Source: Paraniabella defluvii
GTDB taxonomy: Bacteria; Bacteroidota; Bacteroidia; Chitinophagales; Chitinophagaceae
Reading direction: 5' to 3'
DNA: 64,000 bases
Assembly: GCA_019316985.1 (NCBI GenBank)
Contig: CP079215.1
Coordinates: forward strand, 1 to 64,000
In this document: positions 34,371 through 43,357 of the stretch, piece by piece
Numbering within the stretch: position 1 is the first letter of the stretch
Layout of the letters: each line of letters opens with the position of its first letter
Notes under the pieces: generated by a model
The model's input: only the letters and a program-made list of their open reading frames with translations
The model's database searches: none
Told to the model about the DNA's origin: nothing
Position numbers and translations under genes: made by a program

Positions 34371-34407
34371 TCCCAGGGTATATTGAATATACTTTGGGGT
34401 TTTTTAT
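34371..34407 (+). terminator. Terminator after the FKBP gene
   Basis: CCCAGGGTATATT pairs imperfectly with AATATACTTTGGGG, followed by six T. Confidence 0.55.
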
Positions 34408-34418
34408 GTTTGGATTTA

Positions 34419-34450
34419 TTGGTTTCTTTATATGGCAACCCGTAAATTTG
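34419..34450 (+). promoter_or_regulatory. Promoter of pepT
   Basis: TTGG (34419-34422), 20 bases, TAAATTTG (34443-34450). The -7 box lies 44 bases before the ATG at 34495. Confidence 0.55.
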
Positions 34451-34494
34451 CACAGAACCTGGAAAAGCATCCATAACCGATAAAATTATAATGA

Positions 34495-35752
34495 ATGATC
34501 AGTGAATACGATTTTAGTGTTGCGAACCGTTTTCTGAAATACGTTACCGTTGATACGCAAAGCGACCCCAATGCCAGCTGCTTTCCTTCTACCGAAAAGC
34601 AAAAAGATCTGAGCCGTATATTGGTAGATGAATTACAGCAAATGGGTATAGCTGATGCGCATCTGGACGAACATGGCTATGTATATGCTACCATACCGGG
34701 CAACAGCGATAAACAGGTTCCGGTAATTTGCTTTTGCAGCCATGTGGATACAGCGCCCGATTGCTCAGGCACGGGGTAAAACCTATTGTTCATAAAAATT
34801 TTGACGGAAAAGATATTGTGCTTCCCGATGATCCGTCACAGGTCATCTCTATACGGCAACACTCGTATCTTAAAAAGCGGATTGGCGATGATATTATCAC
34901 CGCATCCGGAACCACTTTGCTGGGCGCTGATGATAAAGCAGGAGTTGCCATTATTATGGACCTTGCCAACTACCTGGTTACACATCCGGAAGTGAAGCAT
35001 GGCGATATTAAAATATTGTTTACCCCAGATGAAGAAGTAGGCCGCGGGGTGGAAAAAGTAGACCTTAAAAAACTGGGCGCCGATTTCGGCTATACGCTCG
35101 ACGGCGGAAAACGGGGAACTTATACCGATGAAACCTTTAGCGCCAACGGGGTTACCGTTACCTTTACGGCATCAGCGCTCACCCAGGCTATGCCAAGGAA
35201 AACTGGTTAACGCCATGAAAGTGGCGGGCACGTTCTTAGATCTCTTGCCTAAAGACTCATTCAGCCCCGAAAATACCGAAGACAGGGAAGGCTTTGTACA
35301 CCCTGTACAAATGGAAGGAACGGTAGAGAAAGCTACCGTGCAATTTATTATCCGCGACTTTGACACTTCCATGCTTAAGCTGCATGAAAAAGACTGGAAC
35401 AATTTGCCAAACAAGCTACGGGCAGGTATGATGGCTCCACCTATACCTTCGAAAGCAGGAGCAATACCGCAATATGAAAGATGTACTGAAAGATTACCCC
35501 GAAATTGGTGCGTATGTAAAAGAAGCCATGAAACGCAGCGATGTAGATTTCAGGCAGGATAGCGCGAGAGGCGGTACCGACGGATCGCGTTTATCATTTA
35601 TGGGCCTGCCCTGCCCTGATATTTTTACCGGCGAGATGGCCTTTCACAGCAAACAGGAATATGTAAGCGTACAGGATATGCAGAAGTCGGTTGAAGTGCT
35701 GATCAACCTGGTACAGGTATGGGAAGAAAAGGGGCAGGCTCCGGCGGTTTAG
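34495..35752 (+). CDS. pepT: Peptidase T (three frameshifts)
   Basis: Cytoplasmic di-zinc aminotripeptidase, M20 family. About 420 residues. Starts at 34495 (MISEYDFSVANRFLKYV); zinc ligands and catalytic residues are in CFCSHVDTAPD, TTLLGADDKAGVAI and FTPDEEVGRGVEKV; GGTDGSRLSFMGLPCPDIF and AFHSKQEYVSVQDM close the fold. Breaks near 34770, 35187 and 35432 are each fixed with one base. A promoter with -33 and -7 elements lies upstream. Confidence 0.93.
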
Positions 35753-35882
35753 GGCACCTGGAGGTATGCATTGTTTTACAAGTTGTGCCTGGCCATACAG
35801 CTTTAGCTCCGTGCCGCAATTTGACTGATTTCTGATTGACTAAATCATGTATTTCTATCTATTTTTATAAAAATAAAACACT

Positions 35883-36840
35883 ATGGATTTTTTAAGTTAC
35901 TGGTGGGTAGTTGTGCTGCTCATCATAGTATTTAGCGGCCTGTTTACCATTAACCAGGGATATATAGGAGTAATTACGATGTTTGGGAAATACCAGCGTA
36001 TTGCCCGCCCGGGTTTAAGGTTTAAGATCCCGCTGATAGAGCAGCTTTTTAAAAGAGTATCCACGCAAAACCGGTCTGTAGAACTGGAGTTCCAGGCGGT
36101 AACGCAGGACCAGGCAAATGTATATTTTAAAGCAATGTTGCTATACGCGGTTCAAAATGAAGATGAAGAAACCATTAAAAAAGTAGCTTTTAAATTTATC
36201 AGCGACCGCGATTTAATGCAGGCGTTGATCAAAACTATTGAAGGTAACGTACGTTCCTTTGTAGCCACTAAAAAGCAGGCCGAAGTGCTGGGTTTGCGCC
36301 GGGAAATTGTTCAATATGTAAAAGTAGAGATCGACCAAACCCTGGAAGAATGGGGTTTTCACCTGCAGGATTTGCAGATCAACGATATCACTTTTGATAA
36401 GATGATCCTCGATTCCATGAGTAAGGTGGTGGCCAGTAATAACCTGAAAGCAGCCGCTGAAAATGAAGGGCAGGCACTCCTGATCACCAAAACCAAATCG
36501 GCAGAGGCCGAAGGTAACGCCATTAAGATCAGTGCAGAGGCCGAGCGCGAGGCGGCTAAGCTGAGAGGTCAGGGTATTGCGCTCTTTCGGGAAGAAGTAG
36601 CAAAGGTATGTCTTCTGCTGCTACCGAGCTAAGACAGGCAAACCTGGACACTAATTTTATCCTGTTTAGTATGTGGACAGAAGCCATTAAGAACTTTGCC
36701 GAGTACGGTAAAGGCAACGTTATCTTTCTCGATGGCAGCACCGAGGGTATGGAAAAAGTATGAAGCAATTCCAGGCGCTGATGATGAGACCTGCCGGAAC
36801 AGATGATGATTTAAATAAAACGAAAATTCAGGGTAGCTAA
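35883..36840 (+). CDS. SPFH/Band 7 domain membrane protein (two frameshifts)
   Basis: About 319 residues. N-terminal TM helix (WWVVVLLIIVFSGLF), SPFH domain (GYIGVITMFGKYQRIARPGL, EVLGLRREIVQYVKVEIDQT), then a charged coiled coil (TKSAEAEGNAIKISAEAERE) and a C-terminal tail MKQFQALMMRP. Stomatin-like scaffold at membranes; the precise role is unknown and no NfeD-type partner is adjacent. Breaks near 36606 and 36762. It ends 51 bases before tRNA-Leu. Confidence 0.88.
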
Positions 36841-36864
36841 ATAATATTTGTATTTATTTTTCAT

Positions 36865-36872
36865 TAGCTTTG
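36865..36872 (+). promoter_or_regulatory. -7 promoter box of tRNA-Leu
   Basis: TAGCTTTG, 19 bases upstream of the tRNA. No -33 element at the usual distance. Confidence 0.45.
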
Positions 36873-36891
36873 CCACCCCAAAACGAGGGAT

Positions 36892-36972
36892 GCCCGGGTG
36901 GCGAAATTGGTAGACGCACCGTCTTCAGGTGGCGGCGCCGCGAGGTGTGCTGGTTCGAATCCAGTCCGGGCA
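36892..36972 (+). tRNA. tRNA-Leu (anticodon CAG), integration site
   Basis: 81 nt class II tRNA. Acceptor GCCCGGG pairs with TCCGGGC, anticodon stem CCGTC/GGCGG with loop TTCAGGT, a long variable arm, T-arm with GGTTCGAATCC, discriminator A. The last 16 bases are part of a 17-bp repeat whose second copy at 54625-54641 bounds an inserted element. Confidence 0.95.
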
Positions 36973-36973
36973 C
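36957..36973 (+). repeat. attL core of the integrated element
   Basis: GAATCCAGTCCGGGCAC, the 3' end of tRNA-Leu plus one base, repeated exactly at 54625-54641. Confidence 0.85.
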
Positions 36974-36974
36974 T

Positions 36975-37012
36975 AAAAAGCATTGTAGATCGTTGATTTA
37001 CAATGCTTTTTT
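36975..37012 (+). terminator. Terminator after tRNA-Leu, supplied by the element
   Basis: AAAAAGCATTGTA...TACAATGCTTTTT with T-run. It lies inside the inserted DNA and is similar in layout to the original terminator now at 54642-54677. Confidence 0.7.
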
Positions 37013-37345
37013 CGTTTTAGTCTGTCAATAATTTCCTCTTTTTTACGCTTTCTGCCACATTTTTTGACAGACAAATGACAGGCAGAATGACAGGCACTTT
37101 TAGGAGGTGGGCGATCTCCCATTTCTACCGTGTTATCCTCTTATTGTGGTATCCTACCAGGGCAAGCCTCCGCCCAAAGCTTTATCGACACAGATCGGTT
37201 GTGCCCCTGCATAACTCCTTTTTAAAGTTTCACTTCTCTGCACTTCTTATCAGGGCAAAAGGTAAACACATAAAGTTCGAGGTAATTGTTTTCTTTTGAA
37301 TTAAGATCATACAGAGGAGTATTGTTAACGTGAAATTGATAATTT
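37013..37345. other. Left end of the element, non-coding
   Basis: No supported gene. It carries the TGACAGACA/GACAGGCAG repeats that recur at the right end and therefore probably the recombinase arm sites and the int promoter region. Confidence 0.45.
37065..37097 (+). repeat. Recombinase arm-like repeats, left end
   Basis: TGACAGACA, three bases, GACAGGCAG (37065-37085), followed by TGACAGGCA at 37088-37096; the inverse TCTGTCA is at 37021. The two-part unit is found again at 54573-54593 with two mismatches. Confidence 0.6.
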
Positions 37346-38454
37346 ATGAATCTTAGAAGCGCCCAACAGGAAAGGGGACAAAATATATTACTATTACGAC
37401 TTTGGCCGCGGAAAAGGACAAAGGCCAACTACCGGGATTTTTACCTACACAAAACCCAAAGATCAAATACAGCGTAACCATAATAAAGAAGCGCTTGCGC
37501 TGTTGGAGGTAAAAAAGCCAGCTCACAATTGAACAACAATCCATAGGCAGTACGTTTATTCCACAGCATAAATTCAAAGCGAACTTTGTGGAGTATTATG
37601 AACAATACGTGAAGGATAATACAAGGAAGGGGAACCGTCATCTAGCCAACAGCTTTACACAATTCAAGCTGTTTATCGGCAATGACTTTATATCTCCCAC
37701 CGCAATTACGGAGAATTTCTGCAAACGTTTCCGGCAATTCCTTATGGATAAATTCAACGGAGAAACGCCCAAAGACTATTACAGTCGCTTTAAATGGGCG
37801 CTGAATGCCGCCGAAGCTGACAAATATTTTCAGAAAAGTCCTTCTGCAAACGTTCTATCAAAAAGTAAGCCATCGGTTAGGTTAAAGGAAAATCTTGAAG
37901 TGCCGGATTATTTAAAACTGCTGCGGACACCCTGCCACAACGAGGAAGTACGGGCCGGTGCTATATTTAGTTGCTATACCGGACTTCGTTGGTGTGATGT
38001 TAAGAAAATGGAGTTCTCTGATTTGAGGAATGATCTACTTACCACCCGAATTATCCAGGCGAAAACAGGTCAACCTGTAGTATTAACGTTGCATCCGATA
38101 GCATTGGCCATTATTGAACAGCAGAGACAGAAGGCGTATCTAATGGAAGGAGAAAGTAACGTTGTATTCCGACTTCCTAGCGCAAATGGAGCCAACAAAA
38201 TAGTTGGCCAATGGGTAGCCGATGCTGGCATTGAAAAATATATCACCTGGTCATGCTTTCGATTAAGCTTTTCAATCCTTTTACAGGACGAAAATGTGGA
38301 TGATGCTACTGTTGCCTGCCTTCTAGGTCATACAACCACTACCCAGGTGCGAAAAGTTTACCGCCGTCATCGGCCGAAAGATCAGTCGGATGTTATCCGC
38401 AAACTTCCGTCTCCGGATGGCCAAAGTCAAAGTACAAGGATAGAATACATATAA
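37346..38454 (+). CDS. Tyrosine recombinase/integrase (two frameshifts)
   Basis: About 369 residues. Restored N-terminus KIYYYYDFGRGKGQRPTTGI and GIFTYTKPKDQIQRNHNKEA, core-binding domain EYYEQYVKDNTRKGNRHL, catalytic domain with Arg in CYTGLRWCDVKKM, Lys in QAKTGQPVVL, His in CLLGHTTTT and the nucleophile Tyr in VYRRHRPKD. The HxxR motif reads S-C-F-R instead of H-C-x-R; a compensating pair of T indels (TGGTCATGC for TGGCATTGC) would explain this. Breaks near 37362 and 37515. Adjacent to the tRNA-Leu att site, as expected for the enzyme that integrates the element. Confidence 0.9.
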
Positions 38455-38460
38455 TCTAAA

Positions 38461-38500
38461 AAAGAGAGGCTGCCGAAATATTGGTAGCCTCTCTTTATTT
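38461..38500. terminator. Bidirectional terminator between int and the excisionase-like gene
   Basis: AAAGAGAGGCTGCC...GGTAGCCTCTCTTT, 8-base loop, T-rich flank. Confidence 0.7.
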
Positions 38501-38506
38501 TCGCCT

Positions 38507-38749
38507 TTAAATCTTCATCTTGGCGGCAATAGTGCTGAAATCTATGGGTCCACTTCCACCCATCATTTTGTCCAAATCTTCCTTTCGATAGTATCCGTTC
38601 TCATTTTTGTAAATCCCCTTTTCAGCGCATTTCTTTGCAAACTGTGTATGTCCAAGATTACAATATATGAACGCCTCCTCCGGTTTAAGAAATGGCTTAA
38701 AACAAAGCGCAATAGCACGCATAACCACCGTTTCATTTTTCTTCATCAT
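38507..38749 (-). CDS. Excisionase-like small DNA-binding protein
   Basis: 80 residues. FLKPEEAFIYCNLGHTQFAK resembles the helix-turn-helix of excisionase/MerR-like proteins, and GYYRKEDLDKMMGG resembles their wing and following helix. Its place next to the integrase, facing it, fits a recombination directionality factor. It overlaps the upstream winged-helix gene by 17 bases, so the two are translated together. The family assignment is by pattern only. Confidence 0.55.
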   Translation of the reverse strand: MMKKNETVVMRAIALCFKPFLKPEEAFIYCNLGHTQFAKKCAEKGIYKNENGYYRKEDLDKMMGGSGPIDFSTIAAKMKI

Positions 38750-39053
38750 TCTTCGTGCTTTGAGTTATTAAATAAGGACTGTCCAGAAATCTTATACAGC
38801 TTTTCGTCCAACGGCTTTTTCCTTTTACATATTCAATGTAGGCCCCCCTCGCATAGCTGCCGCAGTATTTTATAATAAGTCCGTGAACTGCTTATTTTAG
38901 CCATACTCCGTAGCTCTCTGCCATAGCAATAGAAGGTATCAGATCCCTGCTTAGCGCAACCATTGCCATGAACAAGGCTATATGAGTTGTACCTATAAAC
39001 GGATCATCGCGGATTCTATCAAAAAACTGTCTGACTATGTAAGAATGTATCAT
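38733..39053 (-). CDS. Winged-helix protein 2 of the element (frameshifts)
   Basis: About 106 residues read in three pieces: MIHSYIVRQFFDRIRDDPFI, GTTHIALFMAMVALSR, then DTFYCYGRELRSMAKISSS, RTYYKILRQLCEGGYIEYVK and CIRFLDSPYLI. The plan is the same as in the upstream gene (39072-39362): a helical N-terminus, a helix-turn-helix with R-x-Y-x, and a wing with G-Y-I. Such proteins are common in Bacteroidota mobile elements and probably regulate or initiate element functions. Breaks near 38935 and 38835. Confidence 0.55.
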
Positions 39054-39071
39054 TCCTATACAAAATCTAAA

Positions 39072-39362
39072 TTAATCCGAAAGCCGAAGCCGTATTTTAC
39101 TGCCTTTTCTCGCGTCATGAGATGGTTCATAGTCAATGTAGCCATCGGCCTGCAAATCCCTTAATACACGGTGATAGGTGGCCCTTCCGTGTATACGGGC
39201 TATCTCCATTAAGGAATGCCCGTATATTATTACCGGGCATTCCTTGTTTTGATCCCTCCAGCATTTTAGGATCGCAGCATAAATGGCAATATGCGGCGGG
39301 CCTATTACCGGGCTATGGCTGCTTGTTTCCATAAACCGGTAAAGTAATTCTATACCATCCAT
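39072..39362 (-). CDS. Winged-helix protein 1 of the element
   Basis: Intact, 96 residues: MDGIELLYRFMETSSHSPVI, PPHIAIYAAILKCWRDQNK, IYGHSLMEIARIHGRATYHR, DLQADGYIDYEPSHDARKGS. This matches a family found beside integrases in Bacteroidota transposons and conjugative elements, with a helix-turn-helix ending in TYHR and a wing with GYI-YEPS. Probable transcription or replication control. It is followed by a related gene 19 bases downstream. Confidence 0.65.
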   Translation of the reverse strand: MDGIELLYRFMETSSHSPVIGPPHIAIYAAILKCWRDQNKECPVIIYGHSLMEIARIHGRATYHRVLRDLQADGYIDYEPSHDARKGSKIRLRLSD

Positions 39363-39373
39363 GATATGACCTA

Positions 39374-40190
39374 TTAACCTACTTTCCGGGCTCTCGAACG
39401 TTTTTGTTTGTTGGGGTCATCCTCTTCAACGTTTTCTTCCTGCTTCTCGGCTTGTTTTTGCTCTTTTGAGCTGTTGTCATTGTTCGCGAGATTCCGCGCC
39501 TGCTTCTGGTCTTTTATCTGCTCCATATTGTTGTCATAAACATTAATGGTACGGAACCTGGGGTTTGCTTCTATAAAGCGAACCTCTGATCTGCCGTTTT
39601 GTTCAAAGGTTACGGACTGAATATTGCCTTTGCGCAGCGAGTTCATTAATTCCAGCTTTGATTCGTCGTTACTTAGCTGACGGACCGGTAATTTAGCCAC
39701 CTGCTCCTCCAAGTTGAAGCCCCATTTCTCACCATAGGTGAGTACATTAAAGTTTCCGTTCTTATCAACATCGTTCAGGTCCAGTTTAACCCATTGATTA
39801 TAGGTCGAGTCCTTGATCGGCCTGTATGTGATGTTATCACCTTCACCAATTTTTTCACGATGATTATACCTTTTCTCAACAGACCGGCCATCCAAGATGG
39901 TTAAAGGCTTCTTTGGCTGTAATTCGCTGGTCAGCGTAAAACGTAGTGGATACATTATTTTTTCCATCGGACAGACTGGCTACATAGCTGTTGAAAAAAT
40001 ACATATCGCTTTTAGTCGATTGCCGGAAATTCAACGTGTAATTCATTTCTTTTTCACCGTACTTGGCCTGATGTGTCAGCTGAAAACCTGTTTCACCTTG
40101 CAGCATCTGATCTTTTAGCTGCTCTACCACACCTGAAAAGCCAGTCATAGTAAGCTGATCTTTCAGGTATTCATAATTTTCGTTGTTCAT
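39374..40190 (-). CDS. DUF3945-like mobile-element protein (one frameshift)
   Basis: About 271 residues from the ATG at 40190 (MNNENYEYLKDQLTMTGFSG). The core shows NYTLNFRQSTKSDMYFFNSY and, after adding one T near 39897, ITAKEAFNHLLDGRSVEKRY, a signature of proteins carried by Bacteroidota plasmids and integrative elements. GEKWGFNLEEQVAKLPVRQL follows. The tail is highly charged (KEQKQAEKQEENVEEDD, then KQKRSRARK). Function unknown; probably DNA- or element-related. It starts 12 bases upstream of the winged-helix pair on the same strand. Confidence 0.55.
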
Positions 40191-40266
40191 AATTGTACTA
40201 TTTAATATTGTTGTTTTTACAAATCCAATTGTCTGATATGGCACAGGAAGAAAGCGCCCTTCACAA

Positions 40267-41019
40267 TTAGGGTTCATTATCTTCCTCCACCTGTTCTTCT
40301 TCTTGACTGCTACCGCCAAAACTTGAACTATACATGCCCGCTGTGTAGGTGTCACCCCAAAGCATCAAATACACGCCCGCATCGATCCAGAATGCTTTGG
40401 TAAAAATTTTCCATTTAGAAACTGCACCCGATTTAGAATGGGTTGGTACCATAAAATGCATCCAGTAGTATATGGAATACCTGGCCAGTGACGCCGTTTT
40501 TAGTAAAAGCGTGCGCTCCTCTTCAGACAGCTGTCTGTTATCAACAACCTCACTTTCGTATTTCACGATATAGCTCTTTATTTCTTCGTAGCTGCTGCCA
40601 CTGTTATAAAGCGTATCTACCGATTGTTTTAACGTCTCATACGATTCGAGAAGCGTTGTGCTCTTAATTGTCTCCTTTAAAAAGCTATCCTGGTTACTGA
40701 TGATCGGCTTCATCAGTTCAAGGTTTTGCTTCAGTTGTTGTCTTGGCAGCGACGCGCCTGTTTCATGCTCATAGAAGCCCTGCAGACAGTCCAGCAATAT
40801 TTCAAAATCCTGCCCGGTATAGCATCGGCTTAAATGATCAACAACCCGATTGTGTAACCATCCGATATCATTGTAGAGGCTACGAGGATTTGACGGCGCC
40901 ACAGAATCCATCAGCACATTATGAACAGACGCTATTGGTAAACGTATTGATGAATTATCAAGAAAGCTGAATGTTTCCGACAAAAACAAACAAAAAGATG
41001 CCTTAATTAGTAGGAACAT
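40267..41019 (-). CDS. Exported hypothetical protein
   Basis: About 250 residues if started at 41019 (MFLLIKASFCLFLSETFSFL, a possible signal sequence). The frame is open further upstream, inside imuB, but that part is not expected to be coding. The body is helical, with EERTLLLKTASLARYSIYYW followed by a W- and G-rich C-terminus (FWIDAGVYLMLWGDTY) and an acidic end (EEEQVEEDNEP). The ARYSxYYW...DAG pattern recalls short exported Bacteroidota proteins of unknown function. The gene overlaps the truncated imuB end by 17 bases, so its 5' end may be the product of a deletion. Confidence 0.5.
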   Translation of the reverse strand: MFLLIKASFCLFLSETFSFLDNSSIRLPIASVHNVLMDSVAPSNPRSLYNDIGWLHNRVVDHLSRCYTGQDFEILLDCLQGFYEHETGASLPRQQLKQNLELMKPIISNQDSFLKETIKSTTLLESYETLKQSVDTLYNSGSSYEEIKSYIVKYESEVVDNRQLSEEERTLLLKTASLARYSIYYWMHFMVPTHSKSGAVSKWKIFTKAFWIDAGVYLMLWGDTYTAGMYSSSFGGSSQEEEQVEEDNEP

Positions 41020-41401
41020 CAGCAATTGCTTTAAGGTAAAGCGGCTCCCCGCCCCACAAATGCGGGCAACCGCTGATATCCAGCAGCAGGCCGTTCGACG
41101 GATCGATAGCGGCAATGGGAGTAAAACGCAGGCACCATTCAGCCAGCCGGGTTAAGAGCTTTTCCTCAACACCTTCTTTATGATCCAGTACCTTTAATTC
41201 CGGTAGTATTGCTCTGGCATCAGCCGCAGTCATACCGGGGTTGATGCCTTGTTTCATTGCTTCCGGGCTTGCCGCTTTTATAACCATACGGCCACGCTCC
41301 GGAGCGGTCAACACAAACGCAACACTTTTTAACTCCAGCCGGCTTCTTGTGATCCTGTCTGTAAGTAAATAGGGGAACCATATTGACATATATCTTACCA
41401 T
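41003..41401 (-). pseudogene. imuB: Truncated ImuB-like Y-family polymerase homologue
   Basis: 132 codons, against about 500 in full ImuB. The N-terminal part is well kept: SIWFPYLLTDRITRSRLELK, ADARAILPELKVLDHKEGVE, CLRFTPIAAIDPSNGLLLDI, SGCPHLWGGEPLYL. It then ends after ADVPTN, and none of the three minus-strand frames continues the polymerase. ImuB is a non-catalytic mutasome subunit that links DnaE2 to the beta clamp; with thumb, little-finger and clamp-binding regions lost, this copy is very likely inactive. It starts 3 bases after imuA. Confidence 0.75.
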
Positions 41402-41403
41402 GC

Positions 41404-42143
41404 TTATCCTGTTTTTCTGATAGGGATAATTATTGATTGCTGGGTAGCCCTATCATCGACAACTTTAAATCCTGTGTCAGTCCACTGTACAGCCCAGCTC
41501 CCTGGCTTTCCATTGCGGATCTTTTGCAGTTCAACCTGCCACTGGAAAAAGCCAATGCCGGGCATGTGTTCTTCTGTAACGCTTGCCAGTGGTTTAATAT
41601 TCCATCGCGATACACAGGCGACATTATTAACGGGCTTACGGGTATGGCGATGAATAAGCCCCGTGACATGACTTTTCTCTACGGCTAGCTGTAACCGCCT
41701 GGATTCAGTGAAGGTTAGTTCACTTACTTCTCCAACTACCGCAGACAGGGCTTCACATTTCAACGCTTCTTCGATCACCCACAACCGTTTCCGGCTGTCA
41801 GCAACTTGTGCAAAAACGACCTGATCAGGAGCGATGTTAAAAAGGACAGAGCTGGCGGGAAGACCATAGGCCCGGAACTGACCCATAGGCATGCACCCTT
41901 AGACATGACAGCGCTGAGCAGAGCAGTGATAAAGCCAGTCGTAGCGGCGGCGGTTTCTTTAGTGGCGCTTACAAACTCATGAACGGCTGAAAAAGGAAAA
42001 TGGCCGTTGGGGAAGGCGTCATTGAGGATGCCCAGACCGGTATCCCTCCGTTCACTTTCCAATGGCGCACGAAGTCCCTGCAAATCGAGAATCTCTTTTT
42101 GCAAAGTCTCTAATATCTCCGCTTTTGATACGCCGCCATTCAT
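41404..42143 (-). CDS. imuA: ImuA-like protein (one frameshift)
   Basis: About 246 residues, distant RecA-like accessory protein of the ImuA-ImuB-DnaE2 mutagenic repair cassette. GLGILNDAFPNGHFPFSAVH is the start of the RecA-like core, CLWVSSGPMVFPPAL follows, then LWVIEEALKCEALSAVVGEV, SELTFTESRRLQLAVEKSHV, NVACVSRWNIKPLAS and NGKPGSWAVQW. The break near 41888 is an ordinary one-base shift. It is transcribed divergently from the S24 regulator across a palindromic operator, so DNA-damage control is likely. No dnaE2 is present. Confidence 0.8.
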
Positions 42144-42160
42144 TTTTCAAAAATTGGAAT

Positions 42161-42175
42161 GTTACTATTAGTAAC
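42161..42175. promoter_or_regulatory. Palindromic operator 1 in the imuA/S24 intergenic region
   Basis: Perfect inverted repeat GTTACTATTAGTAAC, 18 bases from the imuA start. Confidence 0.65.
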
Positions 42176-42176
42176 A

Positions 42177-42184
42177 TATCTTTG
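42177..42184 (+). promoter_or_regulatory. -7 promoter box of the S24 regulator
   Basis: TATCTTTG, placed between and partly overlapping the two palindromes. Confidence 0.5.
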
Positions 42185-42200
42185 TTATCAATTATAACAA
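42182..42200. promoter_or_regulatory. Palindromic operator 2
   Basis: TTGTTATCAATTATAACAA: 7-bp perfect arms with a 5-base centre, ending 6 bases before the S24 start codon. Confidence 0.6.
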
Positions 42201-42206
42201 TCGGTA

Positions 42207-43011
42207 ATGGCAACAGCAAAAATTTTTTTCACAGTAACATCCGGTTTCTCCGGGAACGGAGGGATTTAGTCAGGAAGATTTTGCGCAGTTGATTGGGCTT
42301 AAACGCATTACACTTCAGGCTTTAGAATCTGGGAGAACTAAAAACCCCGCTACACTCGATTTGCTAAAATTTTCTGAGGAGTTTAAAATTTCTGTGGACA
42401 GCCTTCTGAAAGTAGACCTTTCCAGACTTGGTGAACTGCAATTGCGGGAACTGGAAGCAGGTAACGATGTATATATGATGGGTACCAAAGTACGGGTACT
42501 CCCTTTAACCCTGGATAAAGACAATTATCAAAACAGCGAGTACGTGCCGGTAAAAGCTAAAATGGGTTATCGGACCGGATTTACTGATCCATCGTTCATT
42601 GCATCTCTGCCTAAATTCAATATCCCCTCTCTGCCCAGGCATGGTACTTACCGGACCTTTCCGGCGTCCGGGGACTCAATGTTGCCAATACCCGAAAACG
42701 CAGAAGTGACGGGAGAGTATGTAGAGAACTGGCTGGATTTAAAACCTGATACACCCTGTATTATGGTGCTGAATGGTACTGCAGATTTTGTGTTTAAATT
42801 GGTAACGGTTAATAAAGCCGACAAAAGCTTTACGTTAAAATCGTTGAATCCTGTTTACAAACCTTATACCGTTACTGCTGCTGAAGTATTAGAGATATGG
42901 AAGTTTAAAAAGCTACATCTCGATGAACTACCGGATGCACCTACAGATTTACAGGAATTAAAAACAATGATACAGGAATTAAGAGCTGTAGTAGAGCATG
43001 GAAAAAAATAG
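42207..43011 (+). CDS. XRE-type regulator with S24/LexA-like peptidase domain (two frameshifts)
   Basis: About 269 residues. Restored N-terminus MATAKIFFHSNIRFLRERRD, then LSQEDFAQLIGLKRITLQAL (helix-turn-helix). The C-terminal domain has the Ser of the Ser-Lys dyad in FPASGDSMLPI and a Lys in FVFKLVTVNK. The self-cleavage site, usually A-G, reads VKAKMGYRTGF, so K-M-G-Y. It probably represses itself and the divergent imuAB genes. Breaks near 42230 and 42258. Its stop overlaps the start of the exonuclease gene by 14 bases. Confidence 0.8.
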
Positions 43012-43357
43012 CAGTGCAGGTATGGAATACGCGATCGTTGATATAGAGACAACGGGAGGCAATGCAGCGTCAGGAGGCAGCATTACGGAAATCGCCATAC
43101 GCATTTTCGATGGTAATATGGTAATAGACAGTTTTGACAGCCTCGTAAAGCCAAACCAAAGAATACCACCTTACATAACCTTGTTGACTGGTATTGACGA
43201 CGCGATGGTGCAGGATAGCCCTTCTTTTGATGCGATTGCTCCGCAAGTGTATGCAATCCTTGAAGCCAGAATATTTGTAGCGCATAATGTTCATTTTGAT
43301 TATTCTTTTATTAAGCAGCACTTGGAAAGCGCAGGATATCGCTACCAGGCAGCTTAA
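42998..43357 (+). pseudogene. Truncated DnaQ-type 3'-5' exonuclease
   Basis: 119 codons. ExoI motif IVDIETTGG and ExoII motif AHNVHFDYSFI are intact, with CTLLTG-like YITLLTGIDD between them, but the chain ends at AGYRYQAA before the ExoIII HxxxD motif. No frame continues the domain downstream. So one catalytic acid/His pair is missing and the product is probably inactive. It is translationally coupled to the S24 gene. Together with imuA/imuB this suggests a lesion-processing module in decay. Confidence 0.7.

Noticed and set aside
37075..37299. Open frame at the left end of the element
   Set aside because: It starts inside the repeat units and has no conserved pattern; the region is better explained as att/arm sequence.
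41430..41669. Overlapping frame inside imuA
   Set aside because: ImuA motifs are clear in the other frame of the same strand.
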